Origin: Algoriphagus yeomjeoni
GTDB taxonomy: Bacteria > Bacteroidota > Bacteroidia > Cytophagales > Cyclobacteriaceae
Reading direction: 5' to 3'
DNA length: 64,000 nt
NCBI RefSeq assembly: GCF_003259505.1
Contig: NZ_QLLK01000009.1
Location: 62,001 to 126,000, forward strand
The first letter of the stretch is position 1. The number at the start of each line of letters is the position of its first letter. Below are positions 42,705 to 51,473 of the stretch, piece by piece. Made by a program: the position numbers and the translations under genes. Under the pieces are notes generated by a model. It did not search any database. It saw only the letters and a list, made by a program, of their open reading frames with translations, and had not been told where the DNA came from.

Positions 42705-43976
42705 TTATTTATCCATCCCTGCCAGCATCTCTTCTCCTTTGATCAAATTCTTTTTGAAAAGCTCATAGTCCCGATGTTGAGGCTCAGCACCCATTTCTAC
42801 TGCTTTTTGGAAAAGCGGAACTGCTTCTGCTACTCGTCCTAAAGCCATTAGACCTTCACCTAAAGAATCATAGACATTGGCTGAATTTGGATGATTTTCA
42901 AGGTTTTTTCGGAAAAGCGAAACCGCTTGCTTGTATTTATCAAAGCGCATGAGGCTATAACCCATCATGTTGATATTCTCTTCCGTGAGTAACGAGCCTG
43001 GCAGATAGGAATAAAGATCTGTGATAAATGTATCAAACTCCTCTGGGCCGAGCTTATGTGCAGCATTCGCGATTTTCTTATTTGGATCAGCATAAATTAC
43101 TTGGCGGACTGATTGTGCTATTTGTGTAGGCTCTTGGAGAAGAAGTGAATTCAATGATCCTGAAGAGAGAAGAACAGAATATTCGGGGTGAATAGGTGTG
43201 TACTCGTCTAGAAATTTCTTTTTGGACTCAATCAATAAGTTGAAAAATTCACCAGAATTTGCTGAAAGCGAACCCATCATTGGGAATGTATTAAATCTAC
43301 TTCCTAGAATTACCAATGAGTTGACTTCCGGAACCGCTTGTGAAGACCAGATTAACTTGTTGTCCTTGAGCATCGTCAAAAACAGTTCTGCTTCCTCCTT
43401 ATTTCCTGTTGATCTTCCAGTCATTCTCAATTTTTGATAATCCATATATTCGGAAATCAATTGATCACCATCCAAACCTTTTTCGCTCAAGTATGCACTG
43501 AGTTGCTCTGAGTTTTCTGTATCCAAAACAGGATCAACATAGATCATTCCCTCTACCTCAGTCGGATGATCTTCGGCAAATTCACGAATCAGAAGATTGC
43601 CCCAATTATTCCCTGCTAGGATAAATGGAGGTTGGATTTTCATTTCTGTCAAAAGTGCTTCCAGTTCTTGAACACGTGCAACTACTGAAGGCTTTTCTCT
43701 AGAATCACTAGACTTCCCAAGGCCAAGTCGATCATAAGATAGCACAGGGGAGAACTCAGCGATTTGCTCAAATACTGAATTCCACACCTCTAAACTTTCT
43801 CCACTTCCAGCTTCCAAAATTACAATGGGTTGAAAGGCTTTTCGCTCCGCTAAACCTGAAGTTTTAGCCCGCATTTGGTTTCCATCTACGGTAATTAGTT
43901 CTGTTTTTGATTGGGCAAAAAGCTCAGGGGAAAATAAAAAGACTGATAGGATTCCGAATAAAAGCGCCTTCTTCAT
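42705..43976 (-). CDS. Exported alpha/beta-hydrolase-like protein with TPR tail, nucleophile missing
   Basis: A 423-residue protein with a signal peptide (MKKALLFGILSVFLFSPELFAQ). Its alpha/beta-hydrolase fold includes LEAGSGESLEVWNSVFEQI and SYDRLGLGKSSDS. The nucleophile elbow, normally G-x-S-x-G, reads GNNWG (about residue 122-126), so the Ser is replaced by Asn. C-terminal TPR repeats (about 330-420, YSLMRFDKYKQAVSLFRKNLENHPNSANVYDSLGEGLMALGR) follow. It may be a binding protein rather than an enzyme. Single gene. Confidence 0.85.
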   Translation of the reverse strand: MKKALLFGILSVFLFSPELFAQSKTELITVDGNQMRAKTSGLAERKAFQPIVILEAGSGESLEVWNSVFEQIAEFSPVLSYDRLGLGKSSDSREKPSVVARVQELEALLTEMKIQPPFILAGNNWGNLLIREFAEDHPTEVEGMIYVDPVLDTENSEQLSAYLSEKGLDGDQLISEYMDYQKLRMTGRSTGNKEEAELFLTMLKDNKLIWSSQAVPEVNSLVILGSRFNTFPMMGSLSANSGEFFNLLIESKKKFLDEYTPIHPEYSVLLSSGSLNSLLLQEPTQIAQSVRQVIYADPNKKIANAAHKLGPEEFDTFITDLYSYLPGSLLTEENINMMGYSLMRFDKYKQAVSLFRKNLENHPNSANVYDSLGEGLMALGRVAEAVPLFQKAVEMGAEPQHRDYELFKKNLIKGEEMLAGMDK

Positions 43977-44118
43977 AGGATAGCTGATTAGTTTGAACTA
44001 AAAGTTAACTAAAAAAGGTCTGTTTATGAAATGCTGAGGTACAGCTATTTGCAAAATTTAACAAGTTGTTTTGAATATCCTTATCTGCCGAATCTATTCA
44101 AAAGTTCTTTAGCGTAGC

Positions 44119-44991
44119 TTATTTTTTCTTATAGCCCATCCAGTCCACTTCCAGCTCAAAGGGGAATTCCGGCTTCTCAAGTGAATTAGGATTGCCTTCG
44201 ACAGCCCAGTCTTTCGTATGCCAAAAGTTCATTCTATACTTGGACGCATGTTGGGGGATTCCAAGTTGCGAGCCTTGATAGTCCCAAAGTACGACAGTAT
44301 CTGCAGTTTCAGGATGCAGCATCCACCAACGTATTTTTTCACTTTCCCAGTCAAATCCATAGGTATAGAACTGTTTAGAGGCATCGTAATTTTTGATCGC
44401 TGGAATACTCTCCGGGATATTCTGAAAGTCAGTTAAGGGAGTTGGTGTCCCATCGTAATCCACTTTGGAGATCGTTTCTATGATTTTCCCTTCAGCCAGA
44501 TTTATGATCCGACCAATTCGTTGAAGGTTGCCAGGCTTACCAGTCCAAGTCCCGACGTAGATAATTCTTGGATCAGCAATCAGCCATTCAAAGTCAATTT
44601 CGCTCAGTCCTTCTTTCTCGTCTTCATGATAGGTGAAATATCCTACTACAGCTCCCACATTCGGCTGCTTATCGCGCACATCTGGCACTTTTAATCTTGC
44701 AGAGTAGCTTCCAAAGTGTGTGAAATTCTTAGAGATGATCTCCGGACCCTTGCCTGGGCCTGCTGTCTCGTCTGGGTTTAGCTTAAAAGAAAGAATTTTA
44801 GTTTCGGATTCAGAGGGAGATGAGATTCCCATTTTGTATTTGAAATCGGCTGGCATTCCTGTAGAACCGTAGCGGAAAATTTTTGATTTTGAGGAAGAAA
44901 AGTCCTCGAAAAATGATTTCTGCATCTTCTGAGAATCTTTTGGAATTAAACTCACCAATATCAAGAATAGTAAAATGAACACTTGCTTCAT
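44119..44991 (-). CDS. GH16-like glycoside hydrolase or carbohydrate-binding protein
   Basis: The 290-residue exported protein has an N-terminal signal (MKQVFILLFLILVSLIP). It has a concanavalin-like beta-sandwich typical of glycoside hydrolase family 16. The catalytic E-x-D-x-E is present as EIDFE in LSEIDFEWL (about 138-142). Other family text includes FGSYSARLKVPD and FYTYGFDWESEKIRWW, and RMNFWHTKDWAVEG near the end. Family 16 enzymes cleave beta-1,3 or beta-1,4 glucans and galactans; the substrate here cannot be told. No neighbouring carbohydrate genes. Confidence 0.85.
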   Translation of the reverse strand: MKQVFILLFLILVSLIPKDSQKMQKSFFEDFSSSKSKIFRYGSTGMPADFKYKMGISSPSESETKILSFKLNPDETAGPGKGPEIISKNFTHFGSYSARLKVPDVRDKQPNVGAVVGYFTYHEDEKEGLSEIDFEWLIADPRIIYVGTWTGKPGNLQRIGRIINLAEGKIIETISKVDYDGTPTPLTDFQNIPESIPAIKNYDASKQFYTYGFDWESEKIRWWMLHPETADTVVLWDYQGSQLGIPQHASKYRMNFWHTKDWAVEGNPNSLEKPEFPFELEVDWMGYKKK

Positions 44992-45278
44992 AAGATTGAA
45001 GATAGAGAATTTATAGTTTGAGATTTTTTGGTAGTCTACATAATGGATGGTTTTTACATGAGGCTACAAACTCCTCTGTGGAGGATATTACAAGCAAACT
45101 TGTGGGAAAGTCTTCGGCTGATTCTAAGGTATAGTTTGAAATAAACCTTATTTTAGAATTGAAGAGGCTTTCTTCCAAAATTACTGTGCTCATAGTTAAT
45201 CGTGAAAATTCTGCTCTGGAATCAATTTTAGTCCATCTTTTTCTTTTTCACATTTTCCATTTTCAACTTATTCAAATC

Positions 45279-46847
45279 ATGGCTGCAAAGTATAAGAAAC
45301 CAGGAGTTTATAAAGAAGAAAAGAATGCCTCTCCCAAATCAGTAGTGGCTGTACCTACAGCTGTTCCTGCTTTTGTAGGTTATACGCCACAGGCAGAATA
45401 TCAGGGTAAGTCCTACTTAAATGTTCCTATTAAAATTTCCTCATGGAATGAATTTTTGGCTATTTTCTGCCTCCCCAAAAAAGAAAGAGAAATACCACAG
45501 CAGTACAGTCCAAACTATTTTGTGGTTAACAAACCCAAAAGTCAAGTAGCTGTCAATTCTTTCAGTGTAGCTTTGGGCGACTATCTAATACTACCCGATC
45601 CTAGCACCATTTACTATCTATTTTTAAGTGTGAAACTGTTTTTTGAAAATGGTGGAGGTGAAGCTTACATCGTATCTGTAGGAACATATGGTAAAGTATC
45701 GGGCAGACCACTTGGCTCAAATGATCGCTTGATAAATCAGAATGTTTCTTTGAACGCATTGCTAATAGGACTTTCCTTGCTGAAAAAGGAGCCTGAGCCT
45801 ACCCTGTATGTGTTTCCTGATGCAACTTTACTTTCAATTGACAATTATGCCACACTAATGCAAGCTATGCTTCTTCAATGTGAAGAGCTTGGATCTACCA
45901 TGAGTTTGCTTGATGTGCAAGGAGGGAATAATCCTAGCCAGCAGAATTACCTTCAATTAATTGAGAATTTTAGAAATAACACTGGAAGCATTGGGCTTTG
46001 CTATGGCGCAGCTTATTTTCCGTTTTTGGGAACCACAGTTCTTCAGCCGGAGGATTTGAATTATACGAATTTCTTTGGAGGCGATTTGGATCAATTGTCT
46101 GAGCTAATCAATCCTAAAAACAGCGATGCCTCAGTCACAAGTGTTTTTGAAATGATCAATGATATCCATAATCAATCGATCAGTGTCAGTCAGCTCAATA
46201 ATGCTCTGCTTAAATCGAGTGCATTTTATGCTTCGTTTTTCGCCAAAGTACTGGATTTTGCTAATACTTTACCTCCAAGTGCTGCGATGGCTGGGTTGAT
46301 CACTATGAATGATAATGTCAAAGGAGTATGGAATTCTCCTGCAAATATCGGAATCAACCAAGTTAAAGACCTGCCTATTCATCTGAATAATGATCAGCAG
46401 GGACCGCTTAACGTAGATCCACTCAGCGGGAAATCAATAAATGTAATTAGGTCTTTCATAGGTGAAGGCGTACTGGTTTGGGGAGCGAGAACGCTAGACG
46501 GGAATAGTCAGGATTACCGATATATTGCTGTTCGGAGGACCCTTATATTTCTTGAGCAGTCCTGCAAATCTGCTATAGAAGCTTATGTTTTTCAGCCTAA
46601 TGATGCAAATACTTGGACCGCAGTGAAATCTATGATTAGCAACTTTTTAACAGGTATTTGGAAACAAGGAGGCTTGGCTGGATCGATTCCCGACGATGCA
46701 TTTTCTGTGGAGTGTGGACTCGGAACGACAATGACAGCGCAGGATATTATGGATGGATATATGAATGTTAGTATTAGAGTAGCTCTGACACATCCTGCCG
46801 AATTCTTTGTGCTCACTTTCCAGCAGGAAATGGCTAGTTCGAGCTAA
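45279..46847 (+). CDS. Phage-like contractile tail sheath protein, solitary
   Basis: From the Met at 45279 (MAAKYKKPGVYKEEKNASPK) the product is 522 residues. The N-terminus KPGVYKEE followed by VPTAVPAFVGYT is the classic start of tail sheath proteins of contractile phages, pyocins and extracellular injection systems. The C-terminus (INVIRSFIGEGVLVWGARTL, YRYIAVRRTLIFLEQS, VSIRVALTHPAEFFVLTF) matches the sheath C-terminal domain. No tube, baseplate, ATPase or spike gene lies beside it. The frame continues 40 codons upstream to 45159 but without family similarity. Confidence 0.9.
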   Translation: MAAKYKKPGVYKEEKNASPKSVVAVPTAVPAFVGYTPQAEYQGKSYLNVPIKISSWNEFLAIFCLPKKEREIPQQYSPNYFVVNKPKSQVAVNSFSVALGDYLILPDPSTIYYLFLSVKLFFENGGGEAYIVSVGTYGKVSGRPLGSNDRLINQNVSLNALLIGLSLLKKEPEPTLYVFPDATLLSIDNYATLMQAMLLQCEELGSTMSLLDVQGGNNPSQQNYLQLIENFRNNTGSIGLCYGAAYFPFLGTTVLQPEDLNYTNFFGGDLDQLSELINPKNSDASVTSVFEMINDIHNQSISVSQLNNALLKSSAFYASFFAKVLDFANTLPPSAAMAGLITMNDNVKGVWNSPANIGINQVKDLPIHLNNDQQGPLNVDPLSGKSINVIRSFIGEGVLVWGARTLDGNSQDYRYIAVRRTLIFLEQSCKSAIEAYVFQPNDANTWTAVKSMISNFLTGIWKQGGLAGSIPDDAFSVECGLGTTMTAQDIMDGYMNVSIRVALTHPAEFFVLTFQQEMASSS

Positions 46848-46989
46848 AAAATGAGTATTTGCAAATAATTTGTTTTGATCCTCTGTTTCTGATTATTCCA
46901 AAGTTAATTTTCGTAGAAGTACAGGCAGAAATAGTTATTAGGATAAAAAGCAGGATTAATTGTTTTTCAAAATGTGCTTATTATTTACT

Positions 46990-47226
46990 TTAAAACTCAC
47001 TTACGGTACGATACTTCGCCCATTTGCTCACCAATCCAACGATTGAAATAACATGAATAACCATTGCTGAGCCTAGAATTAAATCAGTATTAGGTTTACC
47101 GCCAATTTTAAAATAAGCTCCGAAAAGCATCATACTCACACTAAGAAGCAAAAGGCGAAACATGAGTTTCTGACGCTTGGTGAGACTGTTTAGGCGTGGG
47201 AAAAGTTTGTAGATAAGATTGGTCAT
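46990..47226 (-). CDS. Small hypothetical membrane protein
   Basis: The 78-residue product has a basic N-terminus (MTNLIYKLFPRLNSLTKRQK) and two membrane helices (about 22-41, MFRLLLLSVSMMLFGAYF; about 49-67, LILGSAMVIHVISIVGLV), with a short charged tail. It resembles short helical proteins of Bacteroidota but I recognise no family. Its coding look, with hydrophobic periodicity and a proper start and stop, supports a real gene. Confidence 0.65.
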   Translation of the reverse strand: MTNLIYKLFPRLNSLTKRQKLMFRLLLLSVSMMLFGAYFKIGGKPNTDLILGSAMVIHVISIVGLVSKWAKYRTVSEF

Positions 47227-47329
47227 GGTAGGGTTTTCAGTAATTACCTAGGTTAATTTAGAAATAAAAAGGCTTCTACGAAATTATTAATTTTCAAACA
47301 ACCAACAACCAGCAACCAGCAACCAACAT

Positions 47330-48235
47330 TTATTTCCTTGGGTGAAAATCCGTCAGCACCTGCCGCAGATAATCTCGATCCAAATGTGTGTAAATCTCCG
47401 TCGTGGTGATGCTCTCGTGACCAAGCATTTCCTGCACCGCCCGAAGATCAGCACCGCCTTCGATGAGATGCGTAGCAAAGGAATGACGGAAAGTATGTGG
47501 AGAAATGTTCTTTTCAATTCCAGCTAGCTCCGCAGTCTTTTTGATAATCAGAAAAATCATGACTCGTGTAAGCTTCTTACCTCTGCGGTTTAGAAATACA
47601 TATTCCTCATGCCCTTTTGCGATGGTTTGATGCACCCGAACCTCATCTTTATAGATATTCAGGTATTTCAACGCATCTTTTCCGATAGGCACTAGTCGCT
47701 CTTTATTGCCTTTTCCAGTGACTCTCAGAAATCCGACGTCTTCGAATACCTGCCCTTTTTTCAATTCAATCAATTCAGAAACCCGCAGACCTGAGCTATA
47801 CAACATTTCCAGCATGGCTCGATTACGATGACCTTCAGGTTCTCCTAGAGGAATTGCTTCCAAGAGTTCCACGATTTCCTGATAACTGAGCGTGTCAGGA
47901 AGTTTTCGCCCGAGTTTCGGTGCTTCCAGAAGTTGCGCTGGATCTTCGGAGATCACATCCTCGTACATCAGGTATTTGTAGAAGGCTTTGATTCCCGATA
48001 TGATTCTGGCGTGCGTGTAATCCGATATTTCGAGTTTCGCTAAGTCATTCACAAACCTTCGTAAATGCTCTAATTCTAAATTCAAGGGACTTTTCTCTGG
48101 GAAATTCGCATCCGAATAGGCTGCCAATTTCTCCACATCACGCGTATAGGCCTCTATGGAATTACCGCTTAAGGATCGCTCCAGCTTGAGATAATGGCGG
48201 AATTGCTTGATGTGGTTTTGCCAGATTTTTGACAT
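47330..48235 (-). CDS. xerD: Tyrosine recombinase XerD
   Basis: A 301-residue tyrosine recombinase. An N-terminal SAM-like core-binding domain covers about 5-90 and a catalytic domain about 110-300. The catalytic residues visible are Arg in SSGLRVSELI, Lys in VTGKGNKERLVP, HTFRHSFATHL (His-x-x-Arg), the His in LGHESITTT and the nucleophile Tyr in TEIYTHLD. Length and text fit the chromosome dimer resolution enzyme XerD rather than an integrase. It is preceded by an inverted-repeat region. Confidence 0.92.
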   Translation of the reverse strand: MSKIWQNHIKQFRHYLKLERSLSGNSIEAYTRDVEKLAAYSDANFPEKSPLNLELEHLRRFVNDLAKLEISDYTHARIISGIKAFYKYLMYEDVISEDPAQLLEAPKLGRKLPDTLSYQEIVELLEAIPLGEPEGHRNRAMLEMLYSSGLRVSELIELKKGQVFEDVGFLRVTGKGNKERLVPIGKDALKYLNIYKDEVRVHQTIAKGHEEYVFLNRRGKKLTRVMIFLIIKKTAELAGIEKNISPHTFRHSFATHLIEGGADLRAVQEMLGHESITTTEIYTHLDRDYLRQVLTDFHPRK

Positions 48236-48241
48236 TCAGTT

Positions 48242-48313
48242 GGTAAGGTTGCAAAGTGGTAAAGTTAGAAGGTTTGGAACATCGCAACCTTACAACTTTA
48301 CAACTTTACCACT
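48242..48313. repeat. Intergenic inverted repeat upstream of xerD
   Basis: TAAGGTTGC (48244-48252) is complementary to GCAACCTTA (48284-48292), and AAGTGGTAAAGTT is complementary to a later AACTTTACCACTT. Similar words occur in the 62550-62595 hairpin. Confidence 0.7.
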
Positions 48314-48345
48314 TTAAAACCTGAAATTCCGATTAACTTTGAACC

Positions 48346-48462
48346 AGCAATCATCAAACCGAATATTGTTTTGAAATCGAGCAGGACTCAAGAGTCACAT
48401 ATTCCGATTATTATCACCAATGCGAGATTCCATGTGACGTATAAAAATCAATTATCAAACAC
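48346..48462 (+). repeat. Dispersed 5' leader repeat, copy 2
   Basis: This region upstream of aroQ shares ATCATCAA, then GAAATCGAGCA and GACTCAAG, and a terminal AAAATCAA with 8886-9022 upstream of the PorE-like gene. The boundaries are approximate. Confidence 0.55.
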
Positions 48463-48876
48463 ATGAAAATACTGATCATCAACGGGCCTAATCTAAATCT
48501 TCTTGGTAAAAGAGAACCGGAAGTGTATGGAAGCACATCTTTTGAAGAATATTTTGAGGGCTTGAAGAAAGCTTTTCAAGATGTTGAGCTACATTATTAC
48601 CAGAGTAATGTTGAAGGTGAACTTATCAATAAGATTCACGAGGTTGGTTTTACGTTTGATGCCATTTTGCTGAATGCCGGCGGGTATACCCACACTTCCG
48701 TGGCGATTTCTGATGCCATTGCCAGTGTGACGACTCCTACACTGGAAATCCATATTTCGAATATTTATAAACGCGAGGAATTCCGTCACAAAAGCATTAT
48801 TTCCAAATCCTGCGTCGGCATGATCTCTGGACTTGGCCTGAAAGGCTACGCCCTTGGAATCCTATACTTTCAATAA
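48463..48876 (+). CDS. aroQ: Type II 3-dehydroquinate dehydratase
   Basis: A 137-residue enzyme that dehydrates 3-dehydroquinate in the shikimate pathway. The start ILIINGPNLNLLGKREPEVYG holds the lid loop with the catalytic Arg. LLNAGGYTHTSVAISDAI, EIHISNIYKREEFRHKS (with the catalytic His region) and GLGLKGYALGILYF complete the pattern; a catalytic Tyr follows Arg in the EVYGS segment. It is followed 11 nt later by an aminotransferase gene in the same direction, so the two are probably co-transcribed. Confidence 0.95.
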   Translation: MKILIINGPNLNLLGKREPEVYGSTSFEEYFEGLKKAFQDVELHYYQSNVEGELINKIHEVGFTFDAILLNAGGYTHTSVAISDAIASVTTPTLEIHISNIYKREEFRHKSIISKSCVGMISGLGLKGYALGILYFQ

Positions 48877-48887
48877 CCTATTTCCCT

Positions 48888-49943
48888 ATGCTCACTTTTG
48901 CACCCGGGCCATCTAAAGTTTACGATGCCCTTCCCACTTATTTGCAAGATGCCTACACTGCAGGTATTCTGAGTGCCAATCACCGCAGTAATGCTTTCAT
49001 GCATTTGTATCAGGAAACTGAGCAATTGATGCGTGAAAAGCTGCACATGCCGGATGATTACAAGTTGCTATTTACCTCCAGCGCTACCGAAAACTGGGAG
49101 ATCATCACCCAGTCTATCGTACAGCAAGCAAGCTTTCATATCTATTCTGGATCCTTCGGGAAGAAGTGGATTGGCTTCGCAAAGCATATCAATCCAGCAA
49201 CTGACGGTTTGAAAATCGAGGCAAATCAGGTGATCGATGTGGCAAGTTTAGAGATCTCTGAGGACTTTGATGTGATCGCGCTGACGCAAAATGAAACGGC
49301 CAATGCGACTCAAGTTCCGATGTCAGCGATAGAAGCAATCAAAGAAAAGTATCCTGAAAAAATGATCGCTGTGGATACCACTTCCTCCATAGCGGGGATA
49401 GAGTTTGATTTTTCTTTGGCGGACATCTGGTATGGTTCTGTGCAAAAATGCTTCGGACTTCCAGCTGGTTTGGGAGTTTTGATTCTTTCTCCGAAAGCCA
49501 TTGAAAAGTGCGAAAGTAAAGGAGAAAATGGACGCTATAATTCTTTGAGTTTTATCCTGGAAAATGCCGCGGGCTACCAAACGCATTATACTCCGAATGT
49601 ACTTGGGATCTACTTACTCAATCGGGTTTTGAAGGATTTGGCAGAAATCCAACACATCGACGTAAACCTTCGTGAGCGTATGCAAAAACTAGAGAATGCC
49701 GTTGCCCAATCCAAGTCTCTTCGAATGCTGGTTGATAATGCAGAGACAAGAAGTACTACGGTATTGGCTGTGACTGGTCCTGAAGATTTGATTTCATCCG
49801 TGAAAAAGGCTGCTGAAAAAGAAGGAATGCAGTTGGGTTCTGGCTATGGTCCGCATAAGCCAACTAGCTTCAGGATCGCCAATTTCCCGGCGATTACCAA
49901 TGCTGAAATGGATAAGTTAATTGAGTTTTTGGGAAGGTTTTAA
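48888..49943 (+). CDS. Class V PLP-dependent aminotransferase (SerC-like)
   Basis: A 351-residue fold-type I enzyme. The PLP-lysine lies in YGSVQKCFGLPAGLG (Lys at about 187). TTSSIAGIEFDFS carries the Asp that pairs with the cofactor ring. LTFAPGPSKVYDALPTYL at the start resembles phosphoserine and alanine-glyoxylate aminotransferases. Phosphoserine aminotransferase is likely but the phosphate-binding residues cannot be confirmed by eye. It lies 11 nt after aroQ. The hairpin at 50034 may terminate the pair. Confidence 0.82.
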   Translation: MLTFAPGPSKVYDALPTYLQDAYTAGILSANHRSNAFMHLYQETEQLMREKLHMPDDYKLLFTSSATENWEIITQSIVQQASFHIYSGSFGKKWIGFAKHINPATDGLKIEANQVIDVASLEISEDFDVIALTQNETANATQVPMSAIEAIKEKYPEKMIAVDTTSSIAGIEFDFSLADIWYGSVQKCFGLPAGLGVLILSPKAIEKCESKGENGRYNSLSFILENAAGYQTHYTPNVLGIYLLNRVLKDLAEIQHIDVNLRERMQKLENAVAQSKSLRMLVDNAETRSTTVLAVTGPEDLISSVKKAAEKEGMQLGSGYGPHKPTSFRIANFPAITNAEMDKLIEFLGRF

Positions 49944-49949
49944 CCGTGT

Positions 49950-49980
49950 AACCTTTGAGGTCTACAAGACCTCGAAGGTT
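49950..49980. repeat. REP-like palindrome 1 near the RAYT gene
   Basis: Arms AACCTTTGAGGTCT and AGACCTCGAAGGTT (14 bp, one T-G pair) have a 3 nt loop. It is the reverse complement of the palindrome at 50797-50827 except for one loop base. Confidence 0.9.
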
Positions 49981-49992
49981 TGGTAGTATGTT

Positions 49993-50023
49993 GACCTTTG
50001 TGGTTTATAAAACCCCGAAGGTC
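49993..50023. repeat. REP-like palindrome 2 near the RAYT gene
   Basis: GACCTTTGTGGTTT is paired with AACCCCGAAGGTC around a short loop, a diverged member of the same palindrome family. Confidence 0.75.
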
Positions 50024-50033
50024 TTTTGCTTGC

Positions 50034-50075
50034 AACCCTCCGAAGTCTTTTGATGACTTCGGAGGGTTTGTTTTT
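50034..50075 (+). terminator. Perfect hairpin with T-tract after the aminotransferase
   Basis: A perfect 14 bp stem (AACCCTCCGAAGTC with GACTTCGGAGGGTT, 7 nt loop) is followed by TTGTTTTT. It can terminate the aroQ-aminotransferase transcript. Confidence 0.75.
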
Positions 50076-50139
50076 AATAATAGTTGAGGCTATTAAACCT
50101 TATCGAATTTTTCTATTTTAGATCACTTTTTAACTAACG

Positions 50140-50712
50140 ATGAAAAACTTCTCTGAAACATTTGAATCTGGTATAATTTATCACCTTTACTCTAGGTCAA
50201 TTAGTAATCAAGAATTGTTTCTAAAAGATGAAAATTATAAGTTTTTCCTGATCAAATATTCTCAATATTGCGAAGTATGTTTTGACACAATTGCCTATTG
50301 TCTAATCCCCAACCATTTTCATTTTTTAGTTAGAGTTAAAGAAAATCAGCAGGACCTAGAAATTGTAAAGTCATTCTCAAATTTTCTCAATTGCTACGCA
50401 AAAGCATTTAATAAATCCATTAGTAGGAATGGAGGGCTCTTCCAAAGAAAGTTTAAGCGCAAATTAATTGATAACGATAATTACCTGAGTCGAATCATCC
50501 TTTACATTCACTTAAATCCCATTAAGCATGGGCTAGTGACGAAAGCCAAAGGGTGGAAGTATTCTTCTTTTTCTGCTTAGACTACCTATAAAACTTCCAA
50601 AGTGTCGAGAGAGTTGGGTTTAGAATGGTTTGGAGGTATTTCTGAATTTCTAAAAGTACATGAAGGTGCTATGGAGGAGTATTTATATGACGAGTACTCT
50701 TTAGAGGGATAG
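50140..50712 (+). pseudogene. REP-associated tyrosine transposase (RAYT, Y1 type), interrupted by an amber codon
   Basis: The 146-codon first part has the HUH nuclease motif of IS200/RAYT transposases (NHFHFLVRV, about 65-73). It also has NGGLFQRKFKRKLI and RIILYIHLNPIKHGL, where the Tyr is the likely nucleophile. A TAG at 50578-50580 stops it. The same frame then continues for 43 codons (SRELGLEWFGGISEFLKVHE) to a TAG at 50710-50712. That tail matches the C-terminus usual in these proteins. So it is either disabled by a nonsense mutation or read through. REP-like palindromes lie on both sides. RAYTs act on such palindromes. Confidence 0.85.
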
Positions 50713-50730
50713 CCTCATTATAGTAGTCTA

Positions 50731-50759
50731 ACCTTCGAGGCCTGATAGACCTCAAAGGT
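50731..50759. repeat. REP-like palindrome 3 near the RAYT gene
   Basis: ACCTTCGAGGC is paired with GACCTCAAAGGT around a short loop. Its orientation is opposite to palindrome 1. Confidence 0.8.
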
Positions 50760-50796
50760 GCTGACACCTTACTTCTACACATTATTTTAATCTAAA

Positions 50797-50827
50797 AACC
50801 TTCGAGGTCTTATAGACCTCAAAGGTT
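50797..50827. repeat. REP-like palindrome 4 near the RAYT gene
   Basis: AACCTTCGAGGTCT is paired with AGACCTCAAAGGTT around a 3 nt loop. It is the inverted twin of palindrome 1 and lies 20 nt before the marC-like start codon. Confidence 0.9.
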
Positions 50828-50846
50828 AAATGTATACTTTCGCGGG

Positions 50847-51437
50847 ATGTTTGATTTGAAGGAAATATTATCCGTGTCGCTGATCCTTTTTTCGGTAATT
50901 GATATCCTCGGTTCTATCCCGATTATTGTCAACCTCCGCCAAAAAGTAGGCCATATTCAGTCCGAAAAAGCAACGCTTGCTGCAGGGCTTTTGATGATTC
51001 TGTTCCTGCTTGGAGGCAAAGCAATTTTGGGACTTTTCGGAATAGGAGTGGAGGACTTTGCTATCGCTGGTGCACTGATCATTTTTGCTATTGGTGCAGA
51101 GATGATCTTGGGAATTGAGCTTTTCAAGTCTGATCCAGAAGCTAAGGCTGGGACTTCCATCGTACCGATTGCTTTTCCTCTGATCGCAGGAGCTGGGACA
51201 CTTACTACTATTTTGACCCTAAAAGCTGAGTTCGCTCAGATCAATATCGCAATTGGGATTCTGCTCAATTTGATTTTGGTTTATATAGTTTTGAAAAGCA
51301 CCGGTTGGCTGGAACGTAAAATTGGAAAGACAGGTCTGGATGTGTTGAGAAGGATTTTCGGGATTATTTTGCTTTCCATCGCTGTCAAGATTTTCAAGAC
51401 AAATGCCTTTCCGATAGGAGTGGATTCGGGTATTTAA
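50847..51437 (+). CDS. MarC family integral membrane protein
   Basis: A 196-residue protein with about six membrane helices. Family landmarks are a start in LFSVIDILGSIPIIVNL (about 11-27), AGLLMILFLLGGKAILGLFGI, and the second-half signature IVPIAFPLIAGAGTLTTIL (about 107-125). MarC proteins (UPF0056) are not proven to be drug pumps despite the name. The start codon is 20 nt downstream of a REP palindrome, so its leader carries a repeat hairpin edge. Single gene. Confidence 0.9.
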   Translation: MFDLKEILSVSLILFSVIDILGSIPIIVNLRQKVGHIQSEKATLAAGLLMILFLLGGKAILGLFGIGVEDFAIAGALIIFAIGAEMILGIELFKSDPEAKAGTSIVPIAFPLIAGAGTLTTILTLKAEFAQINIAIGILLNLILVYIVLKSTGWLERKIGKTGLDVLRRIFGIILLSIAVKIFKTNAFPIGVDSGI

Positions 51438-51473
51438 ATCTTTTCTCTGACCTATTTTCACTTACTTTGTTTC

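Noticed and set aside
45279..46847. A prophage region
   Set aside because: Only the sheath gene is phage-like; no capsid, portal, terminase, integrase or lysis gene is nearby, and the adjacent xerD is the housekeeping type.
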